A stretch of DNA of 64,000 nt from JAGIBJ01 sp032119595 (GTDB lineage: Bacteria; Actinomycetota; Thermoleophilia; Solirubrobacterales; Solirubrobacteraceae). Under the pieces are notes generated by a model. It saw only the letters and a program-made list of their open reading frames with translations, was not told the origin of the DNA and did no database searches. The stretch spans positions 248,001 through 312,000 of the forward strand of contig JAUMBQ010000005.1 of the NCBI GenBank assembly GCA_032119595.1, in the 5' to 3' direction. Made by a program: the position numbers and the translations under genes. Positions 24,743 through 34,989 of this stretch are shown one piece after another (the stretch's first letter is position 1; each line of letters starts with the position of its first letter).

Positions 24743-27700
24743 GCCTGCACCTCACGGCACAGCCAGGGGAAGCGGCACCCGCCGGCGCTGCATCGCAGCG
24801 GCACTGGAGCGATCACGCCGTCGTCGATGCCGCGCTGGGCATCCGCCGCGAGCTGCACGAGCGCATCGAGGAGTTCGTCCCACGCCTCGGGTGAGAGGCG
24901 GTCGTTGCGCAGCACGCTGCTGCGTCCCGGGAGATCGGTCGAGGTCGCTCCGCGCGGCGGCTGGTTGGCCGGCCCCGGCACGGGCTGGTACAGCGACGCC
25001 ACCGTCCGGGCCTGACCGCCGACCAGCTCCTCGGCGGCGAGGGCGTAGAGGCCGGCCTGCAGCTCGCGTCCCTCGACCCAGCCGGCGCCCTTGAACGCGT
25101 CGACGTTCGCGCCCTTGTAGTCGACGACGACGAGTTCGCCGGTACCGGGGTCGTAATCGAGTCGGTCGATCCGTCCGGCGAGGACGAGTCGCTCACCGGC
25201 CCGCTCGACGACGACGGGAGGGCGCGCGTCATCGTCGTTGCCGTCGCCGTCGCCGGTCGAGGCGCCCGGGAGCGAGTCGTCGGTCGGCCCACCCTGCGCC
25301 TCACGTGGCGCCGTCCCGAAGGGCAGCTCAAACTCGCGCGGTTGATGTGCCAGCCGCCGGTCACCGCAGAGGCCCGGGATGGTCGCGTCGACCTCGGCGA
25401 CCACGCGTTCGCGCATCAGGCGCTCGGCCTGGGTCTCGTCCTTCGCCTTGGCCGCCAGGCGCGCGGCGGCCTCCTCCAGCGCGGCACGCAGGATCGGCGC
25501 GGAACTTGGCTCCAGGGCAGCCCCACCGGTGACGGCGGTGCGCACGATGTCGGCGAGCAGATCGTGCCGAATCCGTCCAGCCGTGAGCGGCGCCGCATCA
25601 GGGCTGAGCGGCTGGGGCCGCAGGTGGTGCTGCACGAACCACTGGGCCGCGCACCTCGACGCGGCCTGCAGCGCGCCAACGGCATATCGGTCGCGGTCCT
25701 GGGCGGCGAGCAACGGACTACGGTCGAGGGTGCGCTCGCGGTAGCGCGGCCCGCCACGCGCGGCGTCGAGGCGGGCGCGACGATCGGCGGTGGCCGCTCG
25801 ACGCGGCGCAGCCCCAGCAGCCAGGGCGACGACGGGCACGACGACGGGCACGACCCGCCGGACCTCCGCCAGGAGCGGCGAGGGCTCGACCGGCTTCCCG
25901 TCGCCGTTGCCGCGATGCCAAGCCAGCACAAGCTGTCGACTCGGACGCGCGACGACCTCGTAGGCCAGGTAACGCTGGCGGGCAGCATGGTCGGGGCGAG
26001 ACGGCGCCGGCCAGTCGTGGTGCTTGCCCAATGCGGCACGGTCGGAACGCGTGAGGAGCTGACGGATCGGCTCGGCCGCCGGGTAGCTCGTCCGCACAGT
26101 GCGCGCAACGACGACCACCTCCGGGTACCGGGTGCGAATGTCGAGGGGGTCGACGATCGCCACGCTGCCGGGCGGCTCGCGGTCTGCCGGCGCGGGGGCG
26201 CGCTCGATCAGTGTGGTGAGCTCGGTCAGGCCGAGACCGAGATCCGGCGCATCAGCGGCCAAACGGACCAGACCGTCGAGCATCGAGAGGATGCTCCCCA
26301 CCGCGCGCAGGTCGCGCTCCTGTTCCGGCGTCGGGATGGTCATCGCGGCCATCGCATCCGCCAGGCGGGTTCGCATGAGCGATGCGACGAGCGCTTCGAG
26401 CGACGGCGTCACGTCGAGCTGAGCGACGTCGTCGGCCTCATCGACGTCGGCCCCGCGGTCTGGGTCGGCCTGCAACCGATCGCGTTCGCGGCTGCGGGCC
26501 GCGGCGCGGAGGTCGTCGATTTCCACCATGCGCTCGTGCTGGAGCGACCTCCAGACCTTGAGCGCGTCCCAGACGCCGGTTGCGCCGCGGCGGCGGATTG
26601 CGGCGTCGAACGTCTCCGCGCCACCCGGACCGCCAGGCCCCGAGATCCAGTCGACGAGGTGACGTGCTTCGCCGGCCTCACCGGCCGCTCGCAGCAAGCC
26701 CACGATCGCGGCGACCGACGGCCACAGCCGCGCCGGCCGGCGGCGTGCGACCAAATGCACGGGGACGCCGGCCCGCCGCAGGGCGGCCGCCAACGCAGGC
26801 CCCGGCCCAGCGGGCTGGTCGACCACGACCGCGATTCGCTCAGGTCGATACCCGCACGAGATCAGGGCGGCCACGTGCTCGGCGATCAACGCAGCCTCCT
26901 CGTCGGGTCCACCGCCGCAGAGTTCGACGACCGGTGAGGTCACCACGTCGACCTCGGCCGCCGAGTCGTCGGGTCTGGTTCCGGGACCGGCGTCCGGCGG
27001 ATCGGCGATGGCCTCCGCGTCGAGGCCAAGCTCGCTCAGGCCTGCAGCGCTGACGCTCTCGCCCTCGCTCTCACCCACGAGCTCGTTCTCGTCGTCGTAC
27101 CGCACCAGCGGACCAAGGTCGAACGGGGCCGGCTCTGGTGCGACCAGCGGAACCGCAGTCGACGGCGGGGGCGCCACGTGCACCTCGTGCTCGTAGAGCC
27201 GCATGGCGAGGTGTTCCAGGACCGACGGCGCATCGCCGGCTGGCGTCGCCGCCAGGTATTCCACGCCGTCCGGTCCGGCCTCGGCGCCGAGGACCTCCAC
27301 GAGCGGCCGGGCGGCGGCCAGCGCCTCGCGACCTTCTTCGTACGGCAGGGAGATCACGACGCGAGCCTGCGAGCGGCCCAGCGCGAGGACCAGGGTCCGC
27401 TGAACGGGGTCGAGATCGTCGAACCCCTGGAACACGATGTGGAGATCCAAGCCGGCAGCGGGATCAGCGCGCAACGCGGCGCCGATGATCGCGGCAGCGC
27501 GAGCACGATCGACCTGGCGCGAACTCGCGCTCTCGTCCAGGCGCTGCAGGATCGCCGAGTCGGCACGCAGCAACGCCGCAAGTTCGTCGCCGCGACGATC
27601 GCTGGTGCGCGCCGACCACGCCTGCAGCCCGGCCTCCGCGGATCCGCCGAGATCGCCGGTCGAAGCCAGCTCCTCGGCCAGCCGGATCAGCTCGTCGGCG

Positions 27701-28059
27701 AGCCAGCCCGACCGCGCGGCAGGCCGCAGCGCCGTGAGTTCCGTCCCGTGGATCGCCGCCAGCGCAACCGCGCGACGGTGTTCGGGCGTCAGGATCGTCT
27801 GGCCCGTCCCGAGCCGGCGCAGTAGACGATCGACCAGGCGAGCCTCGGTCAGCACCGCGCCAAACGGAGCACCGGAACGTGCCAGCTGCCCAGGGGGCGC
27901 TTGCAGACCGGCAAGCTCGCGCTGAAACGGCTCCACGTCGGCGCTGCTCGGCACGACGAACCAGGCGGTGCGCCCGGCCCGGGAGGCTGCAGCGTGGGCG
28001 TCGAGCAGCGACCCGACCTTGCGGGCGCCAGCCGGACCGATCACGAGGCGCAGCGACAC
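24739..28059 (-). CDS. AddB-like subunit with PD-(D/E)XK nuclease
   Basis: The 1106-residue protein (GTG at 28059) starts RLVIGPAGARKVGSLLDAH, a degenerate Walker A in which the Ser/Thr after Lys is replaced by Val, as in AddB where ATP hydrolysis is reduced. The long middle part is a helicase-like scaffold. The C-terminus has a RecB-type nuclease: AGRIRHDLLADIV, RIDRLDYDPGTGELVVVDYK and a final SAGGCRFPWLC cysteine set able to hold an Fe-S cluster. It should be the second subunit of the end-resection complex, upstream of and overlapping addA by 4 nt. An in-frame ATG at 28221 would add about 54 unconserved residues and remains an alternative start. Confidence 0.82.
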   Translation of the reverse strand: MSLRLVIGPAGARKVGSLLDAHAAASRAGRTAWFVVPSSADVEPFQRELAGLQAPPGQLARSGAPFGAVLTEARLVDRLLRRLGTGQTILTPEHRRAVALAAIHGTELTALRPAARSGWLADELIRLAEELASTGDLGGSAEAGLQAWSARTSDRRGDELAALLRADSAILQRLDESASSRQVDRARAAAIIGAALRADPAAGLDLHIVFQGFDDLDPVQRTLVLALGRSQARVVISLPYEEGREALAAARPLVEVLGAEAGPDGVEYLAATPAGDAPSVLEHLAMRLYEHEVHVAPPPSTAVPLVAPEPAPFDLGPLVRYDDENELVGESEGESVSAAGLSELGLDAEAIADPPDAGPGTRPDDSAAEVDVVTSPVVELCGGGPDEEAALIAEHVAALISCGYRPERIAVVVDQPAGPGPALAAALRRAGVPVHLVARRRPARLWPSVAAIVGLLRAAGEAGEARHLVDWISGPGGPGGAETFDAAIRRRGATGVWDALKVWRSLQHERMVEIDDLRAAARSRERDRLQADPDRGADVDEADDVAQLDVTPSLEALVASLMRTRLADAMAAMTIPTPEQERDLRAVGSILSMLDGLVRLAADAPDLGLGLTELTTLIERAPAPADREPPGSVAIVDPLDIRTRYPEVVVVARTVRTSYPAAEPIRQLLTRSDRAALGKHHDWPAPSRPDHAARQRYLAYEVVARPSRQLVLAWHRGNGDGKPVEPSPLLAEVRRVVPVVVPVVALAAGAAPRRAATADRRARLDAARGGPRYRERTLDRSPLLAAQDRDRYAVGALQAASRCAAQWFVQHHLRPQPLSPDAAPLTAGRIRHDLLADIVRTAVTGGAALEPSSAPILRAALEEAAARLAAKAKDETQAERLMRERVVAEVDATIPGLCGDRRLAHQPREFELPFGTAPREAQGGPTDDSLPGASTGDGDGNDDDARPPVVVERAGERLVLAGRIDRLDYDPGTGELVVVDYKGANVDAFKGAGWVEGRELQAGLYALAAEELVGGQARTVASLYQPVPGPANQPPRGATSTDLPGRSSVLRNDRLSPEAWDELLDALVQLAADAQRGIDDGVIAPVPLRCSAGGCRFPWLCREVQA

Positions 28060-28282
28060 GACCCGCCACCTTGCCGCAACGGGAGGACGGTCCGCCCACC
28101 GGTCGATCCCAGCGGCCGGAGGGGAAGCGGCGCGTAAGCGCTGGCCTGCGCCCGGTGCATCGGCTAACTCGCCGCAAAATGGAGTCTTCCGGACGGTTGC
28201 TTGACCGGCAGCATCGACCATCGGTGGACCCCCTTGCGAGCCCCTAACGGCCCGACTACGGTCGACTCATCAGGCCAGCGCC

Positions 28283-30439
28283 ATGAGTCCCCCAGAACCC
28301 CCGTATTCCAGGCGCCCTGCCGTGCGCGAACACGCAACGGAACGCCCGAGCCTTCCCGCCGCCCACCGCCGACGCGCCAGCGATGTCGATGCCATCACGC
28401 GCATCGCTGGCGATGAGAGCATGCTGGCGCGCCGAGTTCTCGAAAACATCCCCGGGATTTTCGTGACGATCCTCGATCGCGAGTTCCGGATGGTGTCGCT
28501 CAGTGCCCAGGCCGTGCTCGGCGGTGTCCCTGCCGAGCAGCTCCTCGGACGGTCGGTGCTCGAGATGCTGCCGCCGTCGGAATCGGCGCAGCTCGCGCCG
28601 CAGTACGCGGCTGGGCTTCGCGGCCAGGAACGCTCCTTCGTCTTCTTCCAGAGCGAGCAGGGCCGCACGTTCGACATGACGGTCGGTCCATTGCGAGACG
28701 GTGCCGGCGACGTCGTCGGGCTCATCATCGCGGGGCGCGACATCACCAAACAGGCGCACGCCGAGCGGCGGCTCGAGACGCAGCTCGAACGGTTCCTCGC
28801 TGCCTTCGAAGACGCGCCGCTCCCCATGGTGATCCTGAACGCTCAGGGCGGCCTCCGCCTCGGCAACGCGAAGCTTCGGGATCTCACCGGTCTGGACGCA
28901 GACACCATGCGTGGGCGGACGCTCCCCACGCTGTTCGACGCCAGAGATGTCCATCGGCTCGATGCCGTCCTCCCGGGACTCCTGTCGGGGTCGACGTCGG
29001 CGGCGACCTGCGAAGCGCGGCTGCTGCTGCCGGGCGAGCCGCCGGTGAGTTGCTCGCTCCACCTCACCGGGCGCGCCGCAAGCGACCCAGAGAGCGGCGT
29101 CACGGTGCATATCGTCGATCAGACCGAACAGCGCCGCCACGATGCGCAGTTGCGGTACCTCGCGGGGCACGACAGCCTCACGGGTCTACCGAACCGTGCC
29201 CGCTTCGAAGAGGCGATCGAGCGTCACCTCGACACCTGCTCGCGCTATGGACACGACGGCGCGGTGATCCTCATCAACGTCGATCACTTCAAGCAGATCA
29301 ACGATGCGCACGGCCGCGTGGCCGGTGACGCCCAGCTTGTCGAGATCACCGGCCTCATTCAGCGCGGGCTTCCCGGCGACGCCGTGGTGGGACGGCTCGA
29401 TGGCGACGAGTTCGGCGTCCTGCTGTCCAGCGGCGGACTGGTCGAGGTGATGGCGACCGCGGAGCGCATCCGGTCCGGAGCCCAAGACCACGCCCGGGTC
29501 GCCCGTGCCGCCGGGCGCGTCGGGTTCACACTCTCGATCGGCGTCGCGGCCTTCACGCCCGAGGTCGCGGCACCGGCCGATGTGTTGGTCCTGGCCGAGC
29601 ACGCCGTGGTCACCGCCAAGTCCGGAGGCCGCGACCGCATCGCCGTGCCAGAGCTCGTGTCGTACCCCGGCGAGCGCCGATCACAGACCGCGATCGGGCG
29701 CCTGCGCCGGGCCATCCGCGACGAGCGGTTCGAGCTCCATGCCCAGCCGATCGTGCGTCTGGCCGACGACGTGGTCTCGCAGTACGAGCTGCTGGTCCGC
29801 ATGCGCGATGAGGATGGTGGGTTGCTGTCTCCGAGCGCGTTCCTGCCGCTCGCCGAGCACTACGGCCTCATCGGCGAGATCGACGCGTGGGTCGCCAGGA
29901 CCGGCGTTGCCGCGCTCGCCACGCTCGACCACGACCTGTGCTTCCAGGTGAACATCTCGGGACGTTCGCTCTCGTACCCGGCGCTCCTCGACGGCATCGC
30001 TGAGAGCCTCAAAGCCTCTGCGGTTGCCGCTCCTCGCCTGATCTTCGAACTGACTGAGACGGCGGCGATCGCCAACGTTCCACAGGCACTGGCCTTCGCC
30101 GAGACGCTGCGGGACCTCGGATGTGAACTGGCACTCGACGACTTCGGTGCAGGGTTTGGCGGCCTGCACTACCTCAAACACCTGCCGTTCTCGTATCTCA
30201 AGATCGACGGTGAGTTCATCGCGGATCTCGCGGCAAACCCGACCGATCAGCTCATCGTGGACGGCATCCTCGCAATCGCTCGGGGCATGCACGTGAAGAC
30301 CGTCGCGGAGTTCGTCGGCGACCGCGCCTGCCTCGAGCAGCTTCGTCATGCGGGCGTCGACTTTGCCCAGGGCTACTTCCTCGGCAAGCCGGAACCACTG
30401 GACCGGCTCCTGGTGAAACTGAACGCCGGGTCCGGCTAA
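28283..30439 (+). CDS. PAS-PAS-GGDEF-EAL cyclic-di-GMP signalling protein 1
   Basis: The 718-residue soluble protein has two PAS-like sensor domains (about residues 50-165 and 170-290), a GGDEF domain and an EAL domain (about 475-710). The diguanylate cyclase motif is D373-GDEF instead of GGDEF and there is no RxxD inhibitory site. The phosphodiesterase motif is ELL at 502-504; N in VNISGRS, ELTET, DDFGAGFG, YLKIDG, the Glu in VAEFV and QGYFLGKP are retained, so hydrolysis of c-di-GMP is plausible. It is likely paired with the next gene, a paralogue of the same layout 144 bp downstream. The signal sensed is unknown. Confidence 0.9.
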   Translation: MSPPEPPYSRRPAVREHATERPSLPAAHRRRASDVDAITRIAGDESMLARRVLENIPGIFVTILDREFRMVSLSAQAVLGGVPAEQLLGRSVLEMLPPSESAQLAPQYAAGLRGQERSFVFFQSEQGRTFDMTVGPLRDGAGDVVGLIIAGRDITKQAHAERRLETQLERFLAAFEDAPLPMVILNAQGGLRLGNAKLRDLTGLDADTMRGRTLPTLFDARDVHRLDAVLPGLLSGSTSAATCEARLLLPGEPPVSCSLHLTGRAASDPESGVTVHIVDQTEQRRHDAQLRYLAGHDSLTGLPNRARFEEAIERHLDTCSRYGHDGAVILINVDHFKQINDAHGRVAGDAQLVEITGLIQRGLPGDAVVGRLDGDEFGVLLSSGGLVEVMATAERIRSGAQDHARVARAAGRVGFTLSIGVAAFTPEVAAPADVLVLAEHAVVTAKSGGRDRIAVPELVSYPGERRSQTAIGRLRRAIRDERFELHAQPIVRLADDVVSQYELLVRMRDEDGGLLSPSAFLPLAEHYGLIGEIDAWVARTGVAALATLDHDLCFQVNISGRSLSYPALLDGIAESLKASAVAAPRLIFELTETAAIANVPQALAFAETLRDLGCELALDDFGAGFGGLHYLKHLPFSYLKIDGEFIADLAANPTDQLIVDGILAIARGMHVKTVAEFVGDRACLEQLRHAGVDFAQGYFLGKPEPLDRLLVKLNAGSG

Positions 30440-30583
30440 CCCGCAGCGTCCCTCAAGCCGGGGACAAGAAGACAAGTGAGCACTTCTGCTCAAGGTTTGA
30501 CCTCTCTGGCCGAATACCGGATCAGTTGAAGCGGTCTCTTCCCCCTGGGCCCGTCTGAACGCATGGATTCCAGGGGAGCACGC

Positions 30584-32773
30584 ATGTACGAGGCCACGCA
30601 CGAAGGGTCACCGGCCGGACCGGACCGGACGGGACGTCGGCCGCTTGCCCAGCGCCAGCAACTGCGCTCAATGCTCGAGCGTTCCACGGGAATCACCCCG
30701 CAGGCCCTCGGCCACCTGCCTGGGCTCGTCGTCGCCGTGCTCGATCTCGACCACGTGGCAATCGAGATGACCTCGACCATCGCGGGGCTCGACCGGGAGC
30801 CGGGCACGGTCGTCACCGATGTCGCGCTCCTCGAGGGCATTCCTGAGGAGCGGGCAGCCCTCATGCGACGTCACTTCGAGATCGCCGGCCGCGGCGAGAC
30901 GACGGCGTGGCGCTACGAGGACGAGATCACGGGCATCACGTTCGACGCGCAGGCCGCGCCGATCCAAGACCCGTTCACCACCGCGGTCGTCGGCATCATT
31001 CTCGTGGCACGCGACGTGTCCGAGCAAGCCGCCGCGGAGGAGGTCCGTGACGCCGTGCTGCGCGGGTTCCGAGCATCGTTTGAGCTGGCGCCGATCCCCC
31101 AGGCGATGCTCGACATCGACGGCCTGGTGCAGTCCGCGAACTCGGCGTTCACCGATCTCGTCGGCCGCGATGCGCAAGAACTCGTCGGCCTCGCCTTCAC
31201 CGACCTCGTGCTGCCCCGGGACGCGATGGGAATCGACCGGGCGATTCAGGCGACCCGCGCTGGCAGTGAGGGCGGCCTCCGCCAAGACGGAGACGCGCGC
31301 CTGCTCCGCGAAGACGGAGAGAGCGTGCATTGCGCCGTCCACATGATCGGCTTCGAACAGGAGGCGATGGGCGCCCGCACCATCGTGCAGGTGCTCGATC
31401 AGACCGAACGCGACCGCTACGAGCAGGAACTCCGCACGATCGCCAACCACGACTCCCTGACCGGACTGCTGAACCGGCGCGGATTCCGCGAACGAGTGGC
31501 CGACTCGCTCAGTACCGGGCGGCGCCGCAACGAGGCGCGGACCCTGCTGCTGATCGACATCGATCACTTCAAGACGATCAACGATCTCCACGGCCACGCG
31601 ACTGGCGACACGATGCTGCGCGAACTCGCGGAGGCGATCACCACCGTCATCGATCCTCGCGATCCCTGCGCCCGCATCGCTGGCGACGAGTTCGCCGTGC
31701 TCTGCGTCGGCGGACCGACCAGCGCCCGCGCGAGCGCGAGCGCGCTGCTCGAGGTCGTCCGCGACCAGTCCGGGAAGCGGCGGGACGGCCGGCCTCCGAT
31801 GACGGTTTCGATCGGCCTGGCGGAGGTCGATCCGGTGATGGACGACGTGGACGATGTCCTGATGCGTGCCGACATGGCGCTGTATGAAGCCAAGGAGTGG
31901 GGTCGCGACTGCGTCGTCGAGGCCGCCGCGATCGTCGCCGGCGACGCGGCTCGCCGCAGCGACCGGATCCTGGCTGCGCTGCGCGAAGCCATCCGCGGTG
32001 ACGGGCTCGTGCTCCACAGCCAGCCGATCCTCGATCTGCACACCAATCGGGTCTCGCAGCACGAGATGCTCGCGCGCCTCGTGGGCCACGACGGAGAGAT
32101 GCTCGCGCCGGGCGAATTCCTTCCGATCGCTGAGCGTCATGGGTTGATGACCGAACTCGACGCGTGGGTCTCGCGGCAGACCATCGGGCTGCTCGGGGCG
32201 CAACGCGCGCAGGGGCGTTCGCTCCCGCGTTTGCACGTGAACATGTCGGCCCGTTCGGCCGACCATCCGGAGCTCGTGCGCGAGCTGACCAACTCGATCA
32301 AGGAACATGACCTCCCTGCCGGCCATCTCGTGGTTGAGCTTTCCGATACCTCGCGGCTGGCCGACCTGGCCATGGCTCGCCGCTTCGTGGATCAACTCAG
32401 CAGCGCCGGTTGCCCGCTCGCACTCGACGACTTCGGCGCCGGTTGGGGCTCGCTTGTCTATCTGCGGGAGCTCCCGGTGGAGTACGTCAAGATCGATGGC
32501 AGCATCACGCGCGACGCCGCCATTGATGAGCGCGCCGCGACGATGATCGAGGGCGTCGCTGCGACGGCCCGCAGCCTCGGCGTGCGCTCCGTCGCACCGT
32601 ATGTCGACACGCAGGCCTGCCTCCAGCGACTCGGGTCGCTCGGCGTGGATTACGCACAGGGCTTCCAAGTCGGGGTGCCGTCGCCGCTCACGCAGTCTGG
32701 CCGGCCCGCTCGGGCCCACGTCGCGGTCGAGTCCCCGGCGATGCCGGTCCGCATGAGCGCCCACCTGCAGTAA
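30584..32773 (+). CDS. PAS-PAS-GGDEF-EAL cyclic-di-GMP signalling protein 2
   Basis: The 729-residue paralogue of the preceding gene has two PAS-like domains, a GGDEF domain with A366-GDEF and an EAL domain with EML at 494-496. Unlike its neighbour it is degenerate in the EAL part: ELSDT replaces ELTES, the AEGVE-type glutamate block reads APYVD, and the end is QGFQVGVPSP. It could therefore synthesise or bind c-di-GMP rather than degrade it. The ATG at 30584 follows AGGGGAG with good spacing, so it is chosen over the ATG at 30563. The C-terminal 35 residues are an Ala/Pro-rich tail without function. Gene order suggests duplication. Confidence 0.88.
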   Translation: MYEATHEGSPAGPDRTGRRPLAQRQQLRSMLERSTGITPQALGHLPGLVVAVLDLDHVAIEMTSTIAGLDREPGTVVTDVALLEGIPEERAALMRRHFEIAGRGETTAWRYEDEITGITFDAQAAPIQDPFTTAVVGIILVARDVSEQAAAEEVRDAVLRGFRASFELAPIPQAMLDIDGLVQSANSAFTDLVGRDAQELVGLAFTDLVLPRDAMGIDRAIQATRAGSEGGLRQDGDARLLREDGESVHCAVHMIGFEQEAMGARTIVQVLDQTERDRYEQELRTIANHDSLTGLLNRRGFRERVADSLSTGRRRNEARTLLLIDIDHFKTINDLHGHATGDTMLRELAEAITTVIDPRDPCARIAGDEFAVLCVGGPTSARASASALLEVVRDQSGKRRDGRPPMTVSIGLAEVDPVMDDVDDVLMRADMALYEAKEWGRDCVVEAAAIVAGDAARRSDRILAALREAIRGDGLVLHSQPILDLHTNRVSQHEMLARLVGHDGEMLAPGEFLPIAERHGLMTELDAWVSRQTIGLLGAQRAQGRSLPRLHVNMSARSADHPELVRELTNSIKEHDLPAGHLVVELSDTSRLADLAMARRFVDQLSSAGCPLALDDFGAGWGSLVYLRELPVEYVKIDGSITRDAAIDERAATMIEGVAATARSLGVRSVAPYVDTQACLQRLGSLGVDYAQGFQVGVPSPLTQSGRPARAHVAVESPAMPVRMSAHLQ

Positions 32774-32800
32774 GCGCCGAAGACTGCCCGGCGGCCCCGT

Positions 32801-34978
32801 TCAGCTCGGGTCGCTCACCAGCGGCGCGAGCTGCGCCGCCAGCTCGACGGCTCGTTGGAGCGCCTGCGGCGGGGTACTCGCGAGCCGGGCCACACTCACT
32901 CCTCGCGCACTCGTGAGCAACAGCGGCATCGCGCGGATCTCGTCGAAGACCGCCGTGGCGACCGCGATCGGCAACGGTGCTTCGTGGCGTCGCGCCAGGA
33001 GCGCGGCGCGGGTGACGCCGGGCAAGATCCGCCCGTCGGTCGGCGGAGTGACGAGGCGGTCCTCGTCGATCCACCAGAGGTTGGCCCAGCCGGCTTCCAG
33101 CACGCTGCCGCCCGCGTCCAGCAGCAGCGGCGTCGCTCCGAGCCGTGCGGTGAGCGCATCGATGAGTTCGCGGTCGAGGTATTTGTGCGGGCCGATGCCG
33201 CCGGGAACGATCGCGGGAGCGAGCGCCGTCGCGCCCGTGCCGATGCCGGTCGCCATGATCGGCAAGAGCTGCAGCTCGACGGCAAGCTCGCTCGCTTGCC
33301 GGGTGGCCAGGACCCGGATCCGAGCGGGCGCGACGGCCGTCGCAGCCAGCGCCTCGATCCGTGCCGCCAAGTCCGCCGGAGCTGCCGGATAGCCCAGCGC
33401 CTGGAGCGAGTCGCCGAGTCGGCTCAGATGGCCGGCCAGGTGAAGGGCCCGCCCGTCGTCGACCCGCAGGGTCTCAAGCAGCCCAGCCGCCGGATCCGGG
33501 CGACGGTCGGCTGAACGCATCCAGGGCACCCCACGAATGAACGTTCGCTCGTCGATCGCGGATTCGAGGTGCCCGCCGGCCGCCCGTACGAGCGCCGCCG
33601 CTTTGCCGAGGGCCTCGTCGAGTTCGGCCGTCGGGTCGGAGTCAGCCACGATGCCGCCGCCGGCGCCAATCCACACGCGCTCGCCGGCCAGCTCGATGGT
33701 GCGAATCGTGACCGCGAGTTCCAGCCCAGCGGCCGGGCTGGAGAACCCGTGCGCCCCGGTATACACCTCCCGTCCAGTGCCCTCCACGGCGGCGATCACC
33801 CGCATCGCTTGCACCTTGGGCGCACCCGTCACCGACCCCGGCGGGAAGGTGGCACGCAGGAGGCGATGGTCGCCGAGGCCCGCATGCAGCCTGCCCCCGA
33901 CTTGGCTCACCAGATGCCAGACCCCGGCGTGAGGCTCCAGGCGCGGCTCGTCGTCGTGCCAGACCGACCCGTAGTCGCTGACGCGGCCAAGGTCGTTGCG
34001 CATGAGGTCGACGATCATCACGTGCTCGGCGTGGTCCTTGCCCGACTGCTGCAGCCGTGCGGCGTTCGGGTCCGTCGTCGGGTCCGTCCCGCCCGTGACT
34101 CGCGGCGCGGTGCCTTTGATCGGGCCGGTCACGACCTCGCGCCCACGCCGGCGGAGGAAGAGTTCAGGCGAGGCGCTCACGATGCCCTGGCCAGCACCCG
34201 CGTCGATCCACGCGCCGAACCAAGGATCGGTCTTACGCAGGACGGGCTCGACCAGCCCGGCGGCCGGGCCGCGCAGCTCGGCTTCCAGTCGCAGACAGAT
34301 GTTCGCTTGGAAGAGTTCCCCGGCGTGGATGCGCTCAATGGTTTCGGCGATGGCGGCGCGGTGAGCGGTCGCGCCGGCGCGTGCGCGAACGGATCCCAGG
34401 GAGGCCGTGCCCGGCCGTGCCGCTCCAACGTCGGCCAGGCGACCCCGCCAGCGGTCGGTCGCCTGGTCCAGCGTGCGTTGCGGGTCCGGGTCCCTCGCGT
34501 CCACGAGTGCTTCCACCCACCAGGCGCCCATGTCGTCGCGCCGCAGCACATCGTCGAACCACGCAAGCTGCGCCCGCGGAAGGGGGTCGGGCCGCATCGG
34601 CTGAGCGCCGAGCGAACGCTCGACATCACGGCCAAGGTCGTAGCTGAGCCATCCAACGAGGCCGCCCCCGATCGCGCCGGGCGGCACGTCACCCTGGAAT
34701 GCGGGCATGTCGTCGAACGCCGCAAACGGATCAGCTGAGGACCCGTCCGCGGGACGATCCGTTCCGGCGACCAGCCGACTTGGCGCGGCGCCGGCCACGA
34801 CCACGCGGGCGTCCGGCGCGGCGTCGTCCGGGAGGCCCCATCTCCCGGCCAGAACGAACGGGTAGGGCTCGGCCGCGACGGCCGCGACGACCGTCTCGAA
34901 CGCAGGCGACGCGCCGAGGCGCTGCCGAACGAGTCGGACGCTGGCCGGCGGCTCCGTGCGGCCCCCGCCCTCCACTGC
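32801..34978 (-). CDS. pabBC: Fused aminodeoxychorismate synthase component I and aminodeoxychorismate lyase
   Basis: The 725-residue protein joins two steps of 4-aminobenzoate (folate) synthesis. Residues 1-460 are PabB: GELFQANICLRLE, GPIKGTAPRVTGGTDP, HVMIVDLMRNDLGRV and FPPGSVTGAPKVQAM form the chorismate site. After about residue 475 a PabC class-IV aminotransferase domain begins (LLETLRVDDGRALHLAGHLSRL), with the pyridoxal phosphate lysine in GPHKYLDRELID. PabA, the glutaminase, is not in the window. The GTG at 34978 is chosen because it lies 12 nt past the topoisomerase stop and gives a normal length; farther upstream the frame overlaps topB. Confidence 0.93.
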   Translation of the reverse strand, partial: AVEGGGRTEPPASVRLVRQRLGASPAFETVVAAVAAEPYPFVLAGRWGLPDDAAPDARVVVAGAAPSRLVAGTDRPADGSSADPFAAFDDMPAFQGDVPPGAIGGGLVGWLSYDLGRDVERSLGAQPMRPDPLPRAQLAWFDDVLRRDDMGAWWVEALVDARDPDPQRTLDQATDRWRGRLADVGAARPGTASLGSVRARAGATAHRAAIAETIERIHAGELFQANICLRLEAELRGPAAGLVEPVLRKTDPWFGAWIDAGAGQGIVSASPELFLRRRGREVVTGPIKGTAPRVTGGTDPTTDPNAARLQQSGKDHAEHVMIVDLMRNDLGRVSDYGSVWHDDEPRLEPHAGVWHLVSQVGGRLHAGLGDHRLLRATFPPGSVTGAPKVQAMRVIAAVEGTGREVYTGAHGFSSPAAGLELAVTIRTIELAGERVWIGAGGGIVADSDPTAELDEALGKAAALVRAAGGHLESAIDERTFIRGVPWMRSADRRPDPAAGLLETLRVDDGRALHLAGHLSRLGDSLQALGYPAAPADLAARIEALAATAVAPARIRVLATRQASELAVELQLLPIMATGIGTGATALAPAIVPGGIGPHKYLDRELIDALTARLGATPLLLDAGGSVLEAGWANLWWIDEDRLVTPPTDGRILPGVTRAALLARRHEAPLPIAVATAVFDEIRAMPLLLTSARGVSVARLASTPPQALQRAVELAAQLAPLVSDPS

Positions 34979-34989
34979 GGCCCGTGGGG

